The translations under genes and the position numbers were made by a program. From NCBI GenBank assembly GCA_018105865.1, contig JACLAT010000046.1, positions 548,501 to 612,500 of the forward strand: DNA of 64,000 nt, in the 5' to 3' direction. Positions 1-10,873 of the stretch are shown here, one piece after another. The DNA is from Metaphire vulgaris. Lineage: Eukaryota; Annelida; Clitellata; Crassiclitellata; Megascolecidae. Within the stretch, counting starts at the first letter, position 1. Every line of letters starts with the position of its first letter. The notes under the pieces were generated by a model. The model was not told where the DNA came from, did not search any database, and saw nothing but the letters and a program-made list of their open reading frames with translations.

Positions 1-103
1 TTGAATAACTTGCAAAGGCGTTTTCCTCTCTGGCAACATACAAGATATTAGCATTAATTGCGCTTTCTGAATTACTAGCAGATGACTGTGCACTAACGCC
101 AAC

Positions 104-464
104 AGCTAGAGCAGTGGTTCTCAACCCGGGTCCGCGGACCATAAGTGGTCCGCAAGAGGAGGTCTAGTGGTCCGCGGGGAAGTTTGAAAAACGTAAATAA
201 AAATTGGACATATATTTTCCAGGTGAAAAATCTGAAAAGTGCGACGAACAAAACAAGGTCATCAGCACAAAAGGTTATCGGCACATTTTTGTGTATTTTG
301 TACATTTTCAACGTGAAAAAGTATGACAAACTAAAAAGAACAAAAGGTCATCAAGGCCTTTTTGGACAAGATGACTGCTCAAATTATCAGGTGGTCTGCG
401 AGAAATTTTTTAACTTCAAAAGTGGTCCGTTAGGCGAAGGGAGTTGAGAACCACTGAGCTAGAG
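104..464. mobile_element. hAT-type MITE, 345 bp
   Basis: The element body is 112-456. Its ends are inverted repeats, CAGTGGTTCTCAAC at the left and its complement at the right, and it is bounded by a perfect 8-bp duplication AGCTAGAG at 104-111 and 457-464. Ends of this form and an 8-bp duplication are typical of hAT transposons. Subterminal copies of GTGGTCCGC occur near both ends. Reading frames inside it show no transposase, so it is non-autonomous. Confidence 0.92.
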
Positions 465-782
465 TGATGTTAGTTTTCTTTAAACAGTTGGAAAACCAAC
501 CCATTGCATTGTTGACGCTCTCTACTGTTTGTCTTCTTTTTCCAACGAGATTGAGTACCTGATAACCTTTGACGCTTCATCAAAAAGCTTAAGTTTGACT
601 TAATTTGAAGTTTTAATTTTTTTAATTTATATTTTAAATTACAAATAGCAAGGAAAGATTAACTACCACGTCTGGTTAGATAACCCCATGCCCACTGAAA
701 TTGGCTTATACATAAAACATGGATATATTTATCAGTTAGAGAATCTGCAACTAAATGTAATATTGACATACATAGGCCTACT
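465..782. other. No feature recognised
   Basis: AT-rich sequence without a recognisable gene or repeat boundary. A TAGGCCTA palindrome lies at 773-780. Confidence 0.5.
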
Positions 783-958
783 ACTAACAACCTGACCCGC
801 TGCCTCATGGATACACTGACCTTTGCCCGGCCGACAAACCACCCTGCCTATAGCTATTTCAAGAAAGATTAAGCGCATAAGAATAAGCAGCTACTGCTGT
901 ACTGCTTCCCAGGGCGCTGTAGAAGTTTACGAGATTTTACTTTACTTTACTTTACTAT
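783..958 (+). mobile_element. LINE family A, 3' end
   Basis: This is the 3' untranslated end of a non-LTR retrotransposon that recurs through the window (also near 6797, 18595, 53990, 54408, 56330 and 62970). Shared landmarks are CCCGGCCGACAAACCACC, GCGCATAAGAATAAGCAGCT and a tail of ACTTT or TTAC repeats. No coding sequence remains in this copy. Family A copies that keep coding sequence show it to be L2/CR1-like. Confidence 0.85.
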
Positions 959-1430
959 AAAGATCGAAATACTAATTGAATCGGAATAACTTGAAAAGGT
1001 GCAAAGAAATCAAACAATAACTATTAATTGATCTGTTCCATAAGCAAACATTTTCAATTTAAATGAAAATATGCATTATAATTAAATTTCTTGGTAAAAA
1101 TGGCTCGTCTTGACGCCCCATTGATCTTGGCGCCCTAGGAAACTGTCTGCTTTACCTGTGCCTAGGGTTGGCCCCGGCGCGGCCTAAATGCGATCTCAAA
1201 AATTTTTCAAACGGCGTATACGGTAATTTAAAGAAATTTAAATTCACAGACCGCACAGTCGTCTCCAAGATGACTCTTTCCACAGAACCAAAAATCCACC
1301 GCCACCAGTCTCGTTTCAGGCGTCTAGACGGAGAAGACGGCTACCGACCATAACCACCACCACTACCATCAGTGTCGGTCATGAATCACAGAGGCGAAGG
1401 CAGAAGCGGCAGCGGCTCCATCAGCGGCAC
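959..1430. other. No feature recognised
   Basis: Nothing supportable as coding. A short open stretch at 1168-1353 has no recognisable domain. Confidence 0.4.
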
Positions 1431-1705
1431 AAGCGGTTCAGGAAAGAAAAGTATCATTTCAATCCAGCCAATCACGGCGACCCGCTGCTCACTATTTTTA
1501 GATCGACGTAAAACCCCCATATAGCTCCAGTTCCAATACCGGATGCTATCAATAGATTTCTAATACAGAAAGTTATCAATCGATGGTACTTAAAATACAT
1601 CCAAAAAAAATTGAAAACAGCGAGCTTTAATTAAGCTCCCTTAAGTTTAAGTTCAGTGCAAGAGTGCTGGATTGAAATGACACTTTTCTTTCCTGAACCG
1701 CTTGT
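1431..1705. repeat. Fold-back inverted repeat
   Basis: Arms of about 38 bp at 1431-1468 and 1668-1705 are complementary with one mismatch; each contains GGTTCAGGAAAGAAAAG or its complement. Weaker complementarity continues outward. The spacer is about 199 bp. No target duplication was found. It may be a fold-back element or an old inverted duplication. Confidence 0.7.
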
Positions 1706-2453
1706 TCAGCGGCGGCCCTTTCATCGGCCGAAGGGATTACTCAACGTGAGACAGCGCTGAGCGAATCGTCCCTTTACCCCCCCTTCCTACCCGTAGCATC
1801 GAGCATCGCTTTGAACGACGACGGCGTGTATTGGTCGGCGGACTTCGGCTGGCGACGGTGATAAGGGATGGAAAACACGTGTGCATAAAAAAAGCGACAA
1901 GAAAGAAAAGCGACAAGCATCCTTTGTTAATAGATATGAGAAGAAGCCACTGTACTTTGCTCAGTGCATTACTAGGATTTGTCTGAGGGCAGAGGCTGTA
2001 CTGTGTAAAGTTTGTGCTTAGTTTATTTGTTTATTATTAGGTTTGTGTGTGTGTTTTTTAATTATTTAGTTTTGTTCAGCTGATTTGTGTTTTCCTTGGT
2101 TGTGTACTACTGGCTGTGTACTACTCTTGTTATGCTGTGGTTGTCACGAATAAAGATGATTTATAACCTTTCCGTCTGCGTCTGTTTTATAACCATCACA
2201 ACCACCACCACCAGCAACCGCACAACTAGCACCAATGCCATCACATATAAATCGTGTCGCCTGGTTATATATACTGTCAGGTTATAATGTCAGTCAGGCC
2301 GGATATATTGGATTTGACCCGATCTTGAGTGAATTTGATTTGACACATCACTGGCTGATGTTTATATATGAAGTGACACTAAAGGAATTTCATGATGACG
2401 TCGATGATGAGGACGAGGACGATGAAAATCAAGCATTCAAACTTAGTCTACAG

Positions 2454-2454
<1 letters not shown>
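1706..2454. other. No feature recognised
   Basis: Contains short open frames without recognisable domains and a trinucleotide-rich stretch around 2200. Nothing supportable as a gene. Confidence 0.4.

Positions 2455-2523
<69 letters not shown>
2455..2523. repeat. (ATT)n microsatellite
   Basis: About 23 units of TTA. It creates a spurious run of isoleucines in an overlapping open frame. Confidence 0.97.
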
Positions 2524-2524
<1 letters not shown>

Positions 2525-2806
2525 AATGACAAGGATAACTAATAAGTTCCTATTAAAGCGCAGAGTTTAAAAATATTTCAAATGAACGCCAGTATAACAT
2601 GTCCTTCAATTCGTCTTAAACTTATGAGTTATGACAAATGAATGAATTGCAATCCATGCGCAAATGGAAAATCTCGATTCAGTGTTTTTGAAAAATAAGT
2701 CAGTCATAAGTAAGTTAATAATAATAAATCGTCGTGCGCTGATTGATGAATTTACTCGCCATAAAGTTTGAGCCTTGGCTATAAAATAACAGCCGTAAAA
2801 CGGCCA

Positions 2807-3145
2807 TTCTTTGTCAGTGGCGGTCCCACCATGTTGATGACTGGAGATGCATCCTCCCACCGGGGTTCCGGATGACCTTTTTTGCTCGTCAGCCTATTTT
2901 CCGGTGAGTTTTTTAATTAACTCGGGGCAGGAGGGGAAAATTAGTGAAAATACTGCGAATTACCTTCTTTTTTAGCTTGTCAACCTTTTTTGCAAGGTTT
3001 ATTAACATTTAGCGGGCAAATAATGGCCCTTTTCTCTATTTTCTTTTGTTTTTTCTTCTTCACTTTGCATCCCCAACACCAACTTCCTATACATTTGTTT
3101 CATTTCCCCCCACCTAGAATTCCTGGAACCGCCACTGTTCTTAGT
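2807..3145. mobile_element. hAT-type MITE, GGCGGTTCC family
   Basis: Body 2815-3137 begins CAGTGGCGGTCCCACC and ends GGAACCGCCACTG. The flanking 8 bp are TTCTTTGT and TTCTTAGT, a target duplication with one mismatch. The same left end is seen at 7084 and a related element at 45082. No transposase is visible. Confidence 0.8.
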
Positions 3146-3404
3146 CATAATTTGCTATTTTGTGAGAAAAAAACCTGTATGTGATATGCAAAAGCGCTAT
3201 TGCAAATTTCGGAATCAACATAGGCCTACGTGAAAACGTAAAGACCAGTTACAGTCCTTCAAACATCGAAAAGCGTGCGGCATAGTGTAATGAGTTCCAA
3301 AAACTGCGCAAGTGTATGAAATAAAAGCCATATTATCTGAAGGATCTCGTAAATACTGGTCACATATGCATCAATTATTTGGGCCGATGGTTATTCGCGC
3401 TCTT

Positions 3405-3622
3405 TCATCATTATCTCCAAAGGGAATCCGTTACTTTGCAATTCGTTACCTGGCGTTGTGTCGGAAGCTGTCTCTGCGAAATCCTTTCTTAGGAACTTAA
3501 AAACACACTTATTTAATATCGGATTTTACTGATAGAATTATGTCAAAGCGCTTTTGTCGTAGGCCTTAGCCTTGTTTACTGCGCTGGAGAAATTGTCTAG
3601 AAATAATAATAATTATCTCTAT
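3405..3622 (+). pseudogene. LINE family B, reverse transcriptase C-terminus and 3' end
   Basis: One frame reads GNPLLCNSLPGVVSEA and then FLRNLKTHLFNI, the usual closing block of L2/CR1-like LINE open reading frames (N-x-LWNSLP, then a lysine-rich LKTHLF). It is followed by the short family B 3' region with AAAGCGCTTTTG and an ATAATAATA tail. It is a 5'-truncated dead copy. Confidence 0.75.
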
Positions 3623-4192
3623 ACTTAGCGCTTTCGTGAACGTCAATGCTCTTGCTCCTTCTTCTCTGTCTGTACACTGTATGTATGTCTCTCTTCGTGT
3701 GCATGCCTCCTTTTCCCTCTCTGTCTGTCTCTATTCCCGTTCGATGGTTATACGCAGGAAAAAGCGTGGAAAGGAAAATGGAATTTTCTTGGGAAAATCA
3801 TAATGTATTTTTTCAAGGTTCCACGACAATTCGTCTAACGACTTTTCGCCCACGACACCGTCTACAGACTTTTGGCTTACCGACAATAGGTCTATCGAGC
3901 AATTGGACGGCCGACACTTGGTCTACTGACATCGAATATTCGAATTGGACATCGAATGTCCTAAATGATCATTGAATGTCACGGAAAACAAATATTTTAA
4001 ATTTCAACTGAAATAAAATTAAAGCCGACGCATCTAAACAAGTTCTTCTTACTTGCAAATGGACCGGGGAAACTGTTAAGGTGTGCTTAAAAGGAACTAA
4101 ATTTGAGTGTTTATATCAGAAAAAAACAGTATTGTAGTTGTATAAATTTAATAATATACAAAATAAAGGCTCTCTATGCAATAGGCTACTAA
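3623..4192. other. No feature recognised
   Basis: Pyrimidine-rich sequence, then a stretch near 3830-3960 rich in CGACA and GTCTA words. Nothing supportable as a gene. Confidence 0.4.
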
Positions 4193-4470
4193 CAGTGGCG
4201 TAGCCAAAGGGGTGGGTGGGAGTTAAACCCCTTGACAAGCAAAAAGGTCGTCACTTATTATTTCGCTTAGCTAGCTAGTTATATAGTTATAATAACGGTA
4301 TAGTGGTATATGAGCGCGGATAGCAACAGCTTATACAACTATATTGATATATTTGTGATGTTTTTCTTTTTTTTTGTTTCCCTAAACCCGATTTTTGATA
4401 ACACCCATTAAACAAATGTTTGGTGGGCGAGCCAAGGGACGTTTAACCACCCCTCTTGGCTACGCCGCTG
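4193..4470. mobile_element. MITE with CAGTGGCGTAGCC ends
   Basis: The left end is CAGTGGCGTAGCC and the right end is the complement, GGCTACGCCGCTG. The body is 278 bp. A convincing 8-bp duplication is not visible, so it is probably old. Ends match the hAT-type family seen at 50887. Confidence 0.7.
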
Positions 4471-4637
4471 GCCCTGCTCCTCTTGCGTAGGCAGCAGCGG
4501 AAGGCTCACCGCTCCAGCGGCGTCTAACAGGCAAGCCACTGAAGCCAGGCACCGCCGAGACCTCCTTATAATAAAATATCTCGCGTAACTATCGATCGAC
4601 AGCATCGCCAAAATTGGAGCCGGTATTTTCCGGACTA

Positions 4638-4965
4638 CTTGGTAGCCCTGGTTCACCGACTTCCGTCTACTAACAGGCTCAGCTCAGCTCAGATCCGGGC
4701 GAGATGTTAAGTTGGTCGTTCCTCCTTCTTCACGGACGGTGAAATTTGGAGAAAGATCGTTCATGCAAGGAAATGCTATTCTTTGGAATGCGTTACCTAG
4801 TGACGTAACAAGAGAGTCGAACCCGGAATTATTCGCAAAGAAACTCAAAACTCACCTTTATCGGACGTCGTACGAACTGTAAAGCGCTCCTGACTTTGGC
4901 CTTTTCCCATGTTTTTTGCGCTATAGAAATTGACTTGTTAACTTAACTTTAACTTAACTTATAGC
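4638..4965 (+). pseudogene. LINE family B, 3' fragment
   Basis: A 5'-truncated retrotransposon tail. The frame contains KLVVPP, TVKFGERSF and NAILWNALP, then KKLKTHLYRTSYEL and a stop; this is the end of an L2/CR1-like LINE protein. The 3' region ends in repeats of AACTT. It starts at TTCCGGACTACTTGG, the same base at which the copy at 12137 starts. Confidence 0.82.
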
Positions 4966-5189
4966 ATAAAGTGTCATACCCGAAAAATGTCCGGGCGGAC
5001 ACTTAATGGCAACCACAAGGTTTCCCGCGGACGGTTCATAGCGCCATGAAATGTCCGTAAGAAATGTCCGGGTTAGCCTACCAACAAGTGACCGGCCCAT
5101 TCCAAAATAATCTGTTAAAGTTATTAATATTGACATCACAGCACCAGTGGCGTAACCAGTGTCAAAATGTAACCCGGGCAGCTGACCAT

Positions 5190-5309
5190 GGGCTGTCCAT
5201 AAATTACGCAAGCAATTTTTGGGCGAATTTTAACCCCCTCCCCCTTATCAACAGTTGTCACACTTTTCAAACTCCTTCCTCTTTTGTTTACGTAATTTGT
5301 GGACAGTCA
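5190..5309. mobile_element. Small TIR element inside the hAT
   Basis: The left end reads GGGCTGTCCATAAATTACG and the right end is close to its complement, ACGTAATTTGTGGACAGTC. The body is about 120 bp. A longer relative sits at 39906-40304 and a terminal fragment near 46012. The superfamily is not assigned. Confidence 0.6.
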
Positions 5310-5429
5310 CTCAACAAAAATATTTTTAAAAATTAACATGAGGATTTTAAACTGATCCCATTCCACGAGGCAAGTTCAGACAACGCAAGTGCTCAACAGA
5401 TGAATTTCAAAGAGTGAATCCATAGACCC

Positions 5430-5636
5430 CTACCTTTGATCCGTTGCGTGCTGCCAATCAGGTACACCAAATGGTACGCTTTCTTTGCTCTGGTAACGAC
5501 AACAGAAGAAATACGCAGCATCTTGCTGGACAGAAGTAGTCAACCATGGAAATTCTGCAATATAGTAACTTTGGAAACGACGTTTGGCTGATTTCTTGGC
5601 TCCAAAATATTTCCATGTGTAGGCCAATGTATGCAA
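5430..5636 (-). pseudogene. hAT transposase TTF-type zinc-finger remnant
   Basis: The 68-residue frame contains RRFQSYYIAEFPWL, then QQDAAYFFCCRY, then FGVPDWQHAT. This matches the order of the TTF-type zinc finger that opens ZMYM1-like hAT transposases (F-Q-x-W...FPWL...DAAFCFPCR...G..DWK.A). It stops immediately after this block and the catalytic domain is not recognisable downstream on the same strand. It lies inside the element with CAGTGGCGTAACCA ends, which supports the hAT assignment. It is non-functional. Confidence 0.72.
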
Positions 5637-6796
5637 TTTAGGCTACACTGGGCTATCTAGTTCTCTGGAAATGTCCTCTGGGACCTTATTCAGAGGCTGA
5701 TACTGTTTATTCTGGTCAATTCTAGAGTTCGCAACGACGCCGATATTTTAACTGTCTGGCAAATTATGACTAGCTGCAATCGACGAAGAAATAGTTTGGC
5801 ATACTTCATCTGATGTTTCTAAGCATAAGTCAGTTATGTTCAGCTCTTTAGAATTCATGAGAAATCCAAACGCAGGCAACTTTTACAATCCGGACGCTGT
5901 TATCCGTGAAAATATGCCTTTCAATTTCAAAAATATGACTATTCGCGAAATTTTTAGTAAAACAATAAATTTACTCTTGGCGCGAACTTGTAATAAGAGT
6001 CAACTCTTAAAGCACACCCCCACCTGCTCTGATATCATACAAAGGAATTTTAGGAATGCTCTCTTAATGTCAATGTACCTTATTTGTTGCCCAGTGCTGA
6101 CCTTCCCGTTTCCGACCAAATACACATGGAAATCGGAGTACCCTCTCGGGTCAAAAAGGTCAAATCTCAAAGCAGCTGCGATTTGCTTCTAAGGGTGGTC
6201 GACCCGACCCAAGGCAATTAAATATAGTATTAAACAGTCTTGGACCCGACCCGACGAGGGTCTTTGGAGCGCAGAGGTCAAAGCCACTTCATCTGCCTGC
6301 TATCCCTGGTATCAGTCAGCCACGGCCAGAGCAACAATTATCACCTTACACTGTACCTAGCGTCCACTTCGGTAGAGGAAGATGCAGAGGGATTGAACAT
6401 AGACTACTAGTTGTCCATGGATTGAATGGTCCATAGGGGCAGGCGATTACCGCCATAACTGAAATTCGATATATCGCGTAGATACATATACATGCCAAAC
6501 GATGACTATAGTAATTACTGCACTTAATTCTAGCTGATACCTGTCACCTGTGAAACACGTTTTCCAGACACTAGTTTTAGACTATTAGAATAGTATTGCA
6601 ATAACATACATGGCAGTGCAAAAGCAAGTTTATCCAAATACTAAAGGCATAATTTAAAAAAAATTCAACCCGGGCAGAAATTTTTCAACCCGGGCAGAAA
6701 GCAAAGTAACCCGGGTATTGCCCGTAATTGCCCGGGCGTGGTTACGCCACTGCACAGCACACTAAAATGTTCATACACTGTAAAAAAACGAAGCGG

Positions 6797-6966
6797 GGTA
6801 AGTAAGTAATTAAGTACAATTACTTCGTAAATTCATATAGCGCTTTGTGGGTAGTACAGTAGTATCTGCTTATTTGTATGCGCTTAATCTTTCTTGAAAT
6901 AGCTATTAGCAGAGTGGTTTGTCGGCCGTGGAAAATTAGGTCGGTGTATCCACGATGCGGCATGTA
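6797..6966 (-). mobile_element. LINE family A, 3' end
   Basis: Reverse orientation copy of the family A 3' region: the AAGTAAGT-type tail at 6797-6825 comes first on the plus strand, followed by complements of the AAGATTAAGCGCATA and CCGACAAACCAC landmarks. No coding sequence. Confidence 0.8.
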
Positions 6967-7072
6967 ACCATGGAAATCACACGATGGATCTATCGTGCGA
7001 GGAATTGGTGAACTCTGATTGGTTGGAATTTGTAGCGTGATTTTGTCTAAACGTTAGACATCAACAGCCAAA

Positions 7073-7327
7073 GGACTGGCATGCAGTGGCGGTTCCACCA
7101 TGTTGATGACTGGAGATCAGTGGCGGCTCCAGGGTGGAGGGCGTTGGGGTGGCAACTTCTAATCATAAGGGGGCCAACCAATTGTTGTTAGGTATGTATT
7201 ATTAACCCCTTAACCGTGTATTTAACTGTAACTCAATGTAAAATGGACGGATATATCCGGGATCCCCAGTTAAGGGGTTAAGTATAGGGTCCCAGCAAGA
7301 ATCCCTGGAACCGCCACTGGGACTGGC
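7073..7327. mobile_element. Composite hAT-type MITE carrying a 72-bp element
   Basis: Two adjoining left ends are seen, CAGTGGCGGTTCCACC at 7084 and CAGTGGCGGCTCCAGG at 7115, and one right end GGAACCGCCACTG ending at 7319. An 8-bp duplication GGACTGGC lies at 7073-7080 and 7320-7327, with three extra bases (ATG) on the left. The part from 7115 matches the elements at 57945 and 38604. It is interrupted at a TTAA by the 72-bp element at 7206-7277. Confidence 0.8.
7202..7281 (+). mobile_element. 72-bp TTAA element, copy A
   Basis: Body 7206-7277, with TTAA on both sides. Ends CCCCTTAAC and GTTAAGGGG are inverted repeats. The interior holds the palindrome CGGATATATCCG. In a related MITE at 57945 the same place reads GCATTAAGTATAGGG with a single TTAA, which shows insertion with TTAA duplication. 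Confidence 0.93.
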
Positions 7328-7596
7328 TTTAGAGCGACTAATGTAACCATAACCACAACGATGCGAAGTGATATCCATTTCTGAAAATTCCTAGTTGTTT
7401 CGATACCGATCGTGGTTATCTTCACCGACCTACCATCAAATTCTTTCCCTAGGGGCATAAAGCATTGGCTTCCATTTTATAACCGCAGAGGCAACCTCTT
7501 TGCAGCGCACAGATGCAATATAGCTGGCTCTTGCTCGATCATTTATTTGCATAAGAGGACGGTGCAGGCTTTCATTCGCTTCGTCTAGACTCTAGA

Positions 7597-8078
7597 CTCT
7601 AGGCCAATGTTTCTCAGACTTTTTTGTCTTGCGGCTCACTGGAAATAGCGCAACAGCAATGTTTTAGTGGCTTAGGCGTACATGGCTCAGCGTAGTCTTA
7701 ACCGCGAAGTCGCAATTTCTGCCCCTGACCCAAGGAAAGAGGACGAAATACAAAGGGTCGTCACCTCTCGGTGACGCTACGACCCTCTGGGTTGGGTTGG
7801 GTTTGGGACAGAAAACATGAATTTTGTTTGGGTTGGGTTGGGTTGGAAATTTGGTGGTTTGGGTTGGGTTTGGGTTGACAAAACCGACCCATGGACAACT
7901 CTGCTACGAGCCTCTGCTGGTTATGCGTAGAAGAGTTAGTTAAGAAGCGCAGTCGGTGATCTGTGACATTTAACACATTTAAATACTAATTTATTACAAT
8001 ATCCCAGACATTCCCACGCACACCTGATGATCTCGCGCGGCACACTAGTGGTGTGTGTTGAGAAACACTCCTCTAGAT
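7597..8078. mobile_element. Diverged hAT-type element
   Basis: The left end is CAATGTTTCTCAGAC at 7605 and the right end GTTGAGAAACACTC at 8070, close to the CAGTGTTTCTCAA ends common in hAT elements. The flanks are CTCTAGGC and CTCTAGAT, six of eight matching. The interior contains a TTGGG-rich stretch at 7785-7880. No transposase is recognisable. Confidence 0.65.
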
Positions 8079-8629
8079 GCTGGCAAATATGAAATACTGC
8101 TGGTCATATATGTTTGCAAACTAAAAAAGCAGGTATGTAATTCGTAGGGTTGTACATTTTTAATTTGATCCTGTAATGTCTACTGCAGCCAAAACATTTG
8201 AACCCCAACACAACTCAATGCATTAAAACGACTGAAGCCTAAGAATATCATGTGTTGTGTTGAGTAGGCATTGATGAGTTTATAAATATCAATTCCAAGC
8301 AGGCGCAATATTACAGTTCATATCAGCAGTTACAAATTAACTATTGAAGTGAGTCTTTTAAAATAATTAATTATTAATCGCTGAAAAATAAAAAAGACCA
8401 AATTTAGCATTTCATGCGCGAGCTAACAGCTAGTCAATTTGAGAATTGTACGGATACCGTGACTAGTTGATATAATTAGCGGATATGACCTTATGTTTCT
8501 TAGACTGACACGCTTCCTCCAGACTCTAAAAGTATTTAAATGAATCCAAGACGTTATAATTACTCTGTTTTAGCAAATGTTTCATATGTAAAATGCAAAT
8601 ATCTAGGTCAGTGTTTCCCAACGCCAATC

Positions 8630-8709
8630 TCAACCCCTTAACTGTGCATTTAACTGTAACTCAATGTAAAATGGACGGATATATCCGGGATCCCCAGTTA
8701 AGGGGTTAA
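8630..8709 (+). mobile_element. 72-bp TTAA element, copy B
   Basis: Body 8634-8705, the same length and nearly the same sequence as copy A, in the same orientation. The right flank is TTAA; the left flank is TCAA, one base changed. It follows a CAGTGTTTCCCAAC hAT-like left end at 8609. Confidence 0.9.
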
Positions 8710-8824
8710 AGGACTTCTTGTGCTTGATCGCTTTAGGCTCGCCAGATGGATGACCCGTTGAATCGTTAACTCTTTCTTCTGCTCAGCAATAAATGTGCAT
8801 TTCTTAATACTCTTCTATTCCATG

Positions 8825-8830
<6 letters not shown>

Positions 8831-8885
<55 letters not shown>
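8831..8885. repeat. (AT)n microsatellite
   Basis: Uninterrupted alternating AT. Confidence 0.97.
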
Positions 8886-8887
<2 letters not shown>

Positions 8888-8914
8888 TTAGATATTAGAA
8901 AAAAAGAAGGGCAT

Positions 8915-9130
8915 AGGCTTAATAGTAGAAAAATAATTCAGGCCCGAGAGTAAGATGAAGTCTTTTGAAAATTTTAAGTAAAGAATTATGAATGCTCTCG
9001 CTGCCCATAGTTTGTGCGTAGCGTGTCACGTGTTACAATGAGACAGTTGGAAATCTCCGTAAGATTAGGCGTGCCATTCTAAGTATAGGCAAACGGCACG
9101 GGATACGATAAGACCATTGAATAACGCATA
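8915..9130 (+). repeat. Dispersed repeat R1, copy 1
   Basis: Strong match to 22600-22855, best over 8978-9125 with landmarks GAATGCTCTCGCTGCCCATA and GATACGATAAGACCATTG. No terminal repeats or coding sequence were found. It is probably part of an interspersed element whose class is unknown. Confidence 0.8.
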
Positions 9131-9453
9131 CTAATGAAATACGCGTCTAATGCTCGTTACTTCTCGTAAGTAGGCCTCATGAAAGTAAGGAAAAAATGAA
9201 GTGCACAAGACAGAAAGCTAATAAAGAGGAGAATTTAGACTTGCTATTCCAAAGCACTTAATCTATGTCATGAGCCTAATAAAAGGTACATCTATTCCTG
9301 ACTGCATATCCGCCTTAGCCTGGAATCTGGAAGTACGGACTGACCTCTGGATTACAACCTCGATTCACCACGGACAATGATTCACGACTACGATTATTCA
9401 CTGAAGTGACCATCGAGTGGTGCTGATGTACTACTACAATGGCGCTAAAGAAG
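9131..9453. other. No feature recognised
   Basis: No supportable gene. It leads into the CTA microsatellite. Confidence 0.4.
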
Positions 9454-9454
9454 T

Positions 9455-9536
<82 letters not shown>

Positions 9537-9900
9537 GCTAGACTTGACTAAGGAAAAATATATTGACTGTTCTAGTATGGTATGATGCAATGATGAAAGG
9601 GACAGAGGAAAATGTTGATATTATTCGTTTCATCACTCCTCTGGATTTTTCATATCTACAGTATAGCTTACTATAGGAATACTCCTTCTGCAGGCCATTG
9701 TCAAACAGAGTATCAATTTTATAATATTGTTGTGGTCTATAAAACCAGTGAGACAAGAAAGCAGCTACCTTAAGACCCCTCTTATCTCTCAATCGACTTT
9801 GTAGACATTTGACAGAGAATATATTTCTGAAAGTTTTTATAATGTCGATTGAAATAGTTGACCATTTTTCGTGGCATCTCGAACGCTCTATTTATAATAT
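9454..9900. repeat. (CTA)n microsatellite and dispersed repeat R2, copy 1
   Basis: A CTA array at 9454-9537 is followed by a block A at 9540-9840 (landmarks TTCGTTTCATCACTC and TCAATTTTATAATATT) and a block B at 9842-9896 (TTTTTCGTGGCAT). Both blocks recur at 59461-60055, there in the order B then A. Confidence 0.8.
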
Positions 9901-10873
9901 TAGGCATAATCTGCCAAAAGTTTGAGAGTGAAATGATTTCTCGCATTCTCTTACATTGATGAGAAAGACTAGATAAAATCTGGCTATAAATCGATCGGCA
10001 GAGAAGATATCATACTGACTAATTGGAAAATCGTTGAATGTTTTGCGTGTTGTTCTTTAATTGGTGCGAATTTCAAGAGAATCGCGAAACATGTACATTT
10101 GAACGCGGTGAGCATTTGGACGCGGTGTGCAGTTCGACGTGGTCTCGGTTTTAATGCAGTGTGGTTATCGACTAGGCGTGATCAGAGGCCTTATAGTGGT
10201 TATTTTGCATTAATAATATTAGACTTAAGGTACACTGTATATCTTTAGTTGTTTTGGCACCTTACTTCAAGAACCTTCTTCTTCAATGACTTCTTAAGCA
10301 GCCACTGCATGGCTATATGACACTATTCTAATGAAACCACAAAATGACAGTACAAAGGACAGTTTGATATCTGCATTGAGTACTGGTCTGATTTTCACCA
10401 ACTTTTAAATTATATTAAATACACCTACAAGTTGTTGCAGATCAGCGTCTATACAAACTAGCGATGGGTTCATTCACTCGACAATTCATTCCACCAACGC
10501 AATACAAGTGGCAACAATGTAGCAGTCTCATGGACTGAACACTCATGTTGCTGCTCTTTCAGAGGTATTTCTTCAGTGCATTTCATTTTGCCAATTATCT
10601 GAAGAAAGGGTAATTCTCAAGATCAATTTGATTCTATATGACATCGTTTACAATGACATGTCATAATTTCATTTTCCCAATGTTTCTCTTAAATTAAATT
10701 CTTTCAGAATATTTTGGCTTTGCTGTATTTGCATTTGAGGGAAGCAATCATGAAAGAAAATAAAGTGTTCAAGGAGACAATTTCCATAAGGAAACCTTGT
10801 GAATGAAAACTTTGCCTTATTGAAAAATTTTCAGTTACAGGTCAGCCAAAGGAACACGTAACATATACAGAGC
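9901..10873. other. No feature recognised; upstream of zinc-finger block
   Basis: No coding segment is evident. TTTTCAGTTACAG near 10834 could be a splice acceptor for the zinc-finger exon that follows, but no partner exon was found. Confidence 0.35.

Larger units (their letters stand above)
5137..6760. mobile_element. hAT transposon, 1.6 kb, degenerate
   Basis: Body 5145-6752 has inverted ends sharing CAGTGGCGTAACCA and a perfect 8-bp target duplication CACAGCAC at 5137-5144 and 6753-6760. ACCCGGGCA words sit just inside both ends. It carries a transposase zinc-finger remnant on the minus strand near 5430-5636 and a smaller inverted-repeat element at 5190-5309. At 1.6 kb it is shorter than an autonomous hAT and no intact transposase remains. 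Confidence 0.92.

Noticed and set aside
2235..2570. Open frame with a long isoleucine run
   Set aside because: It is created by the (ATT)n microsatellite; the flanks have no domain. The same applies to frames across 9461-9536, 16102-16250, 19363-19580, 22935-23150, 48344-48480, 52483-52560, 57149-57285 and 59280-59430.
5836..6192. 118-codon plus-strand open frame inside the hAT element
   Set aside because: No transposase motif, and the recognisable transposase finger is on the opposite strand. It is probably chance.
7785..7880. TTGGG-rich stretch resembling telomere repeat
   Set aside because: Units are irregular TTGGG and TTTGGG, not TTAGGG, and they lie inside a hAT-type element, so this is low-complexity sequence.
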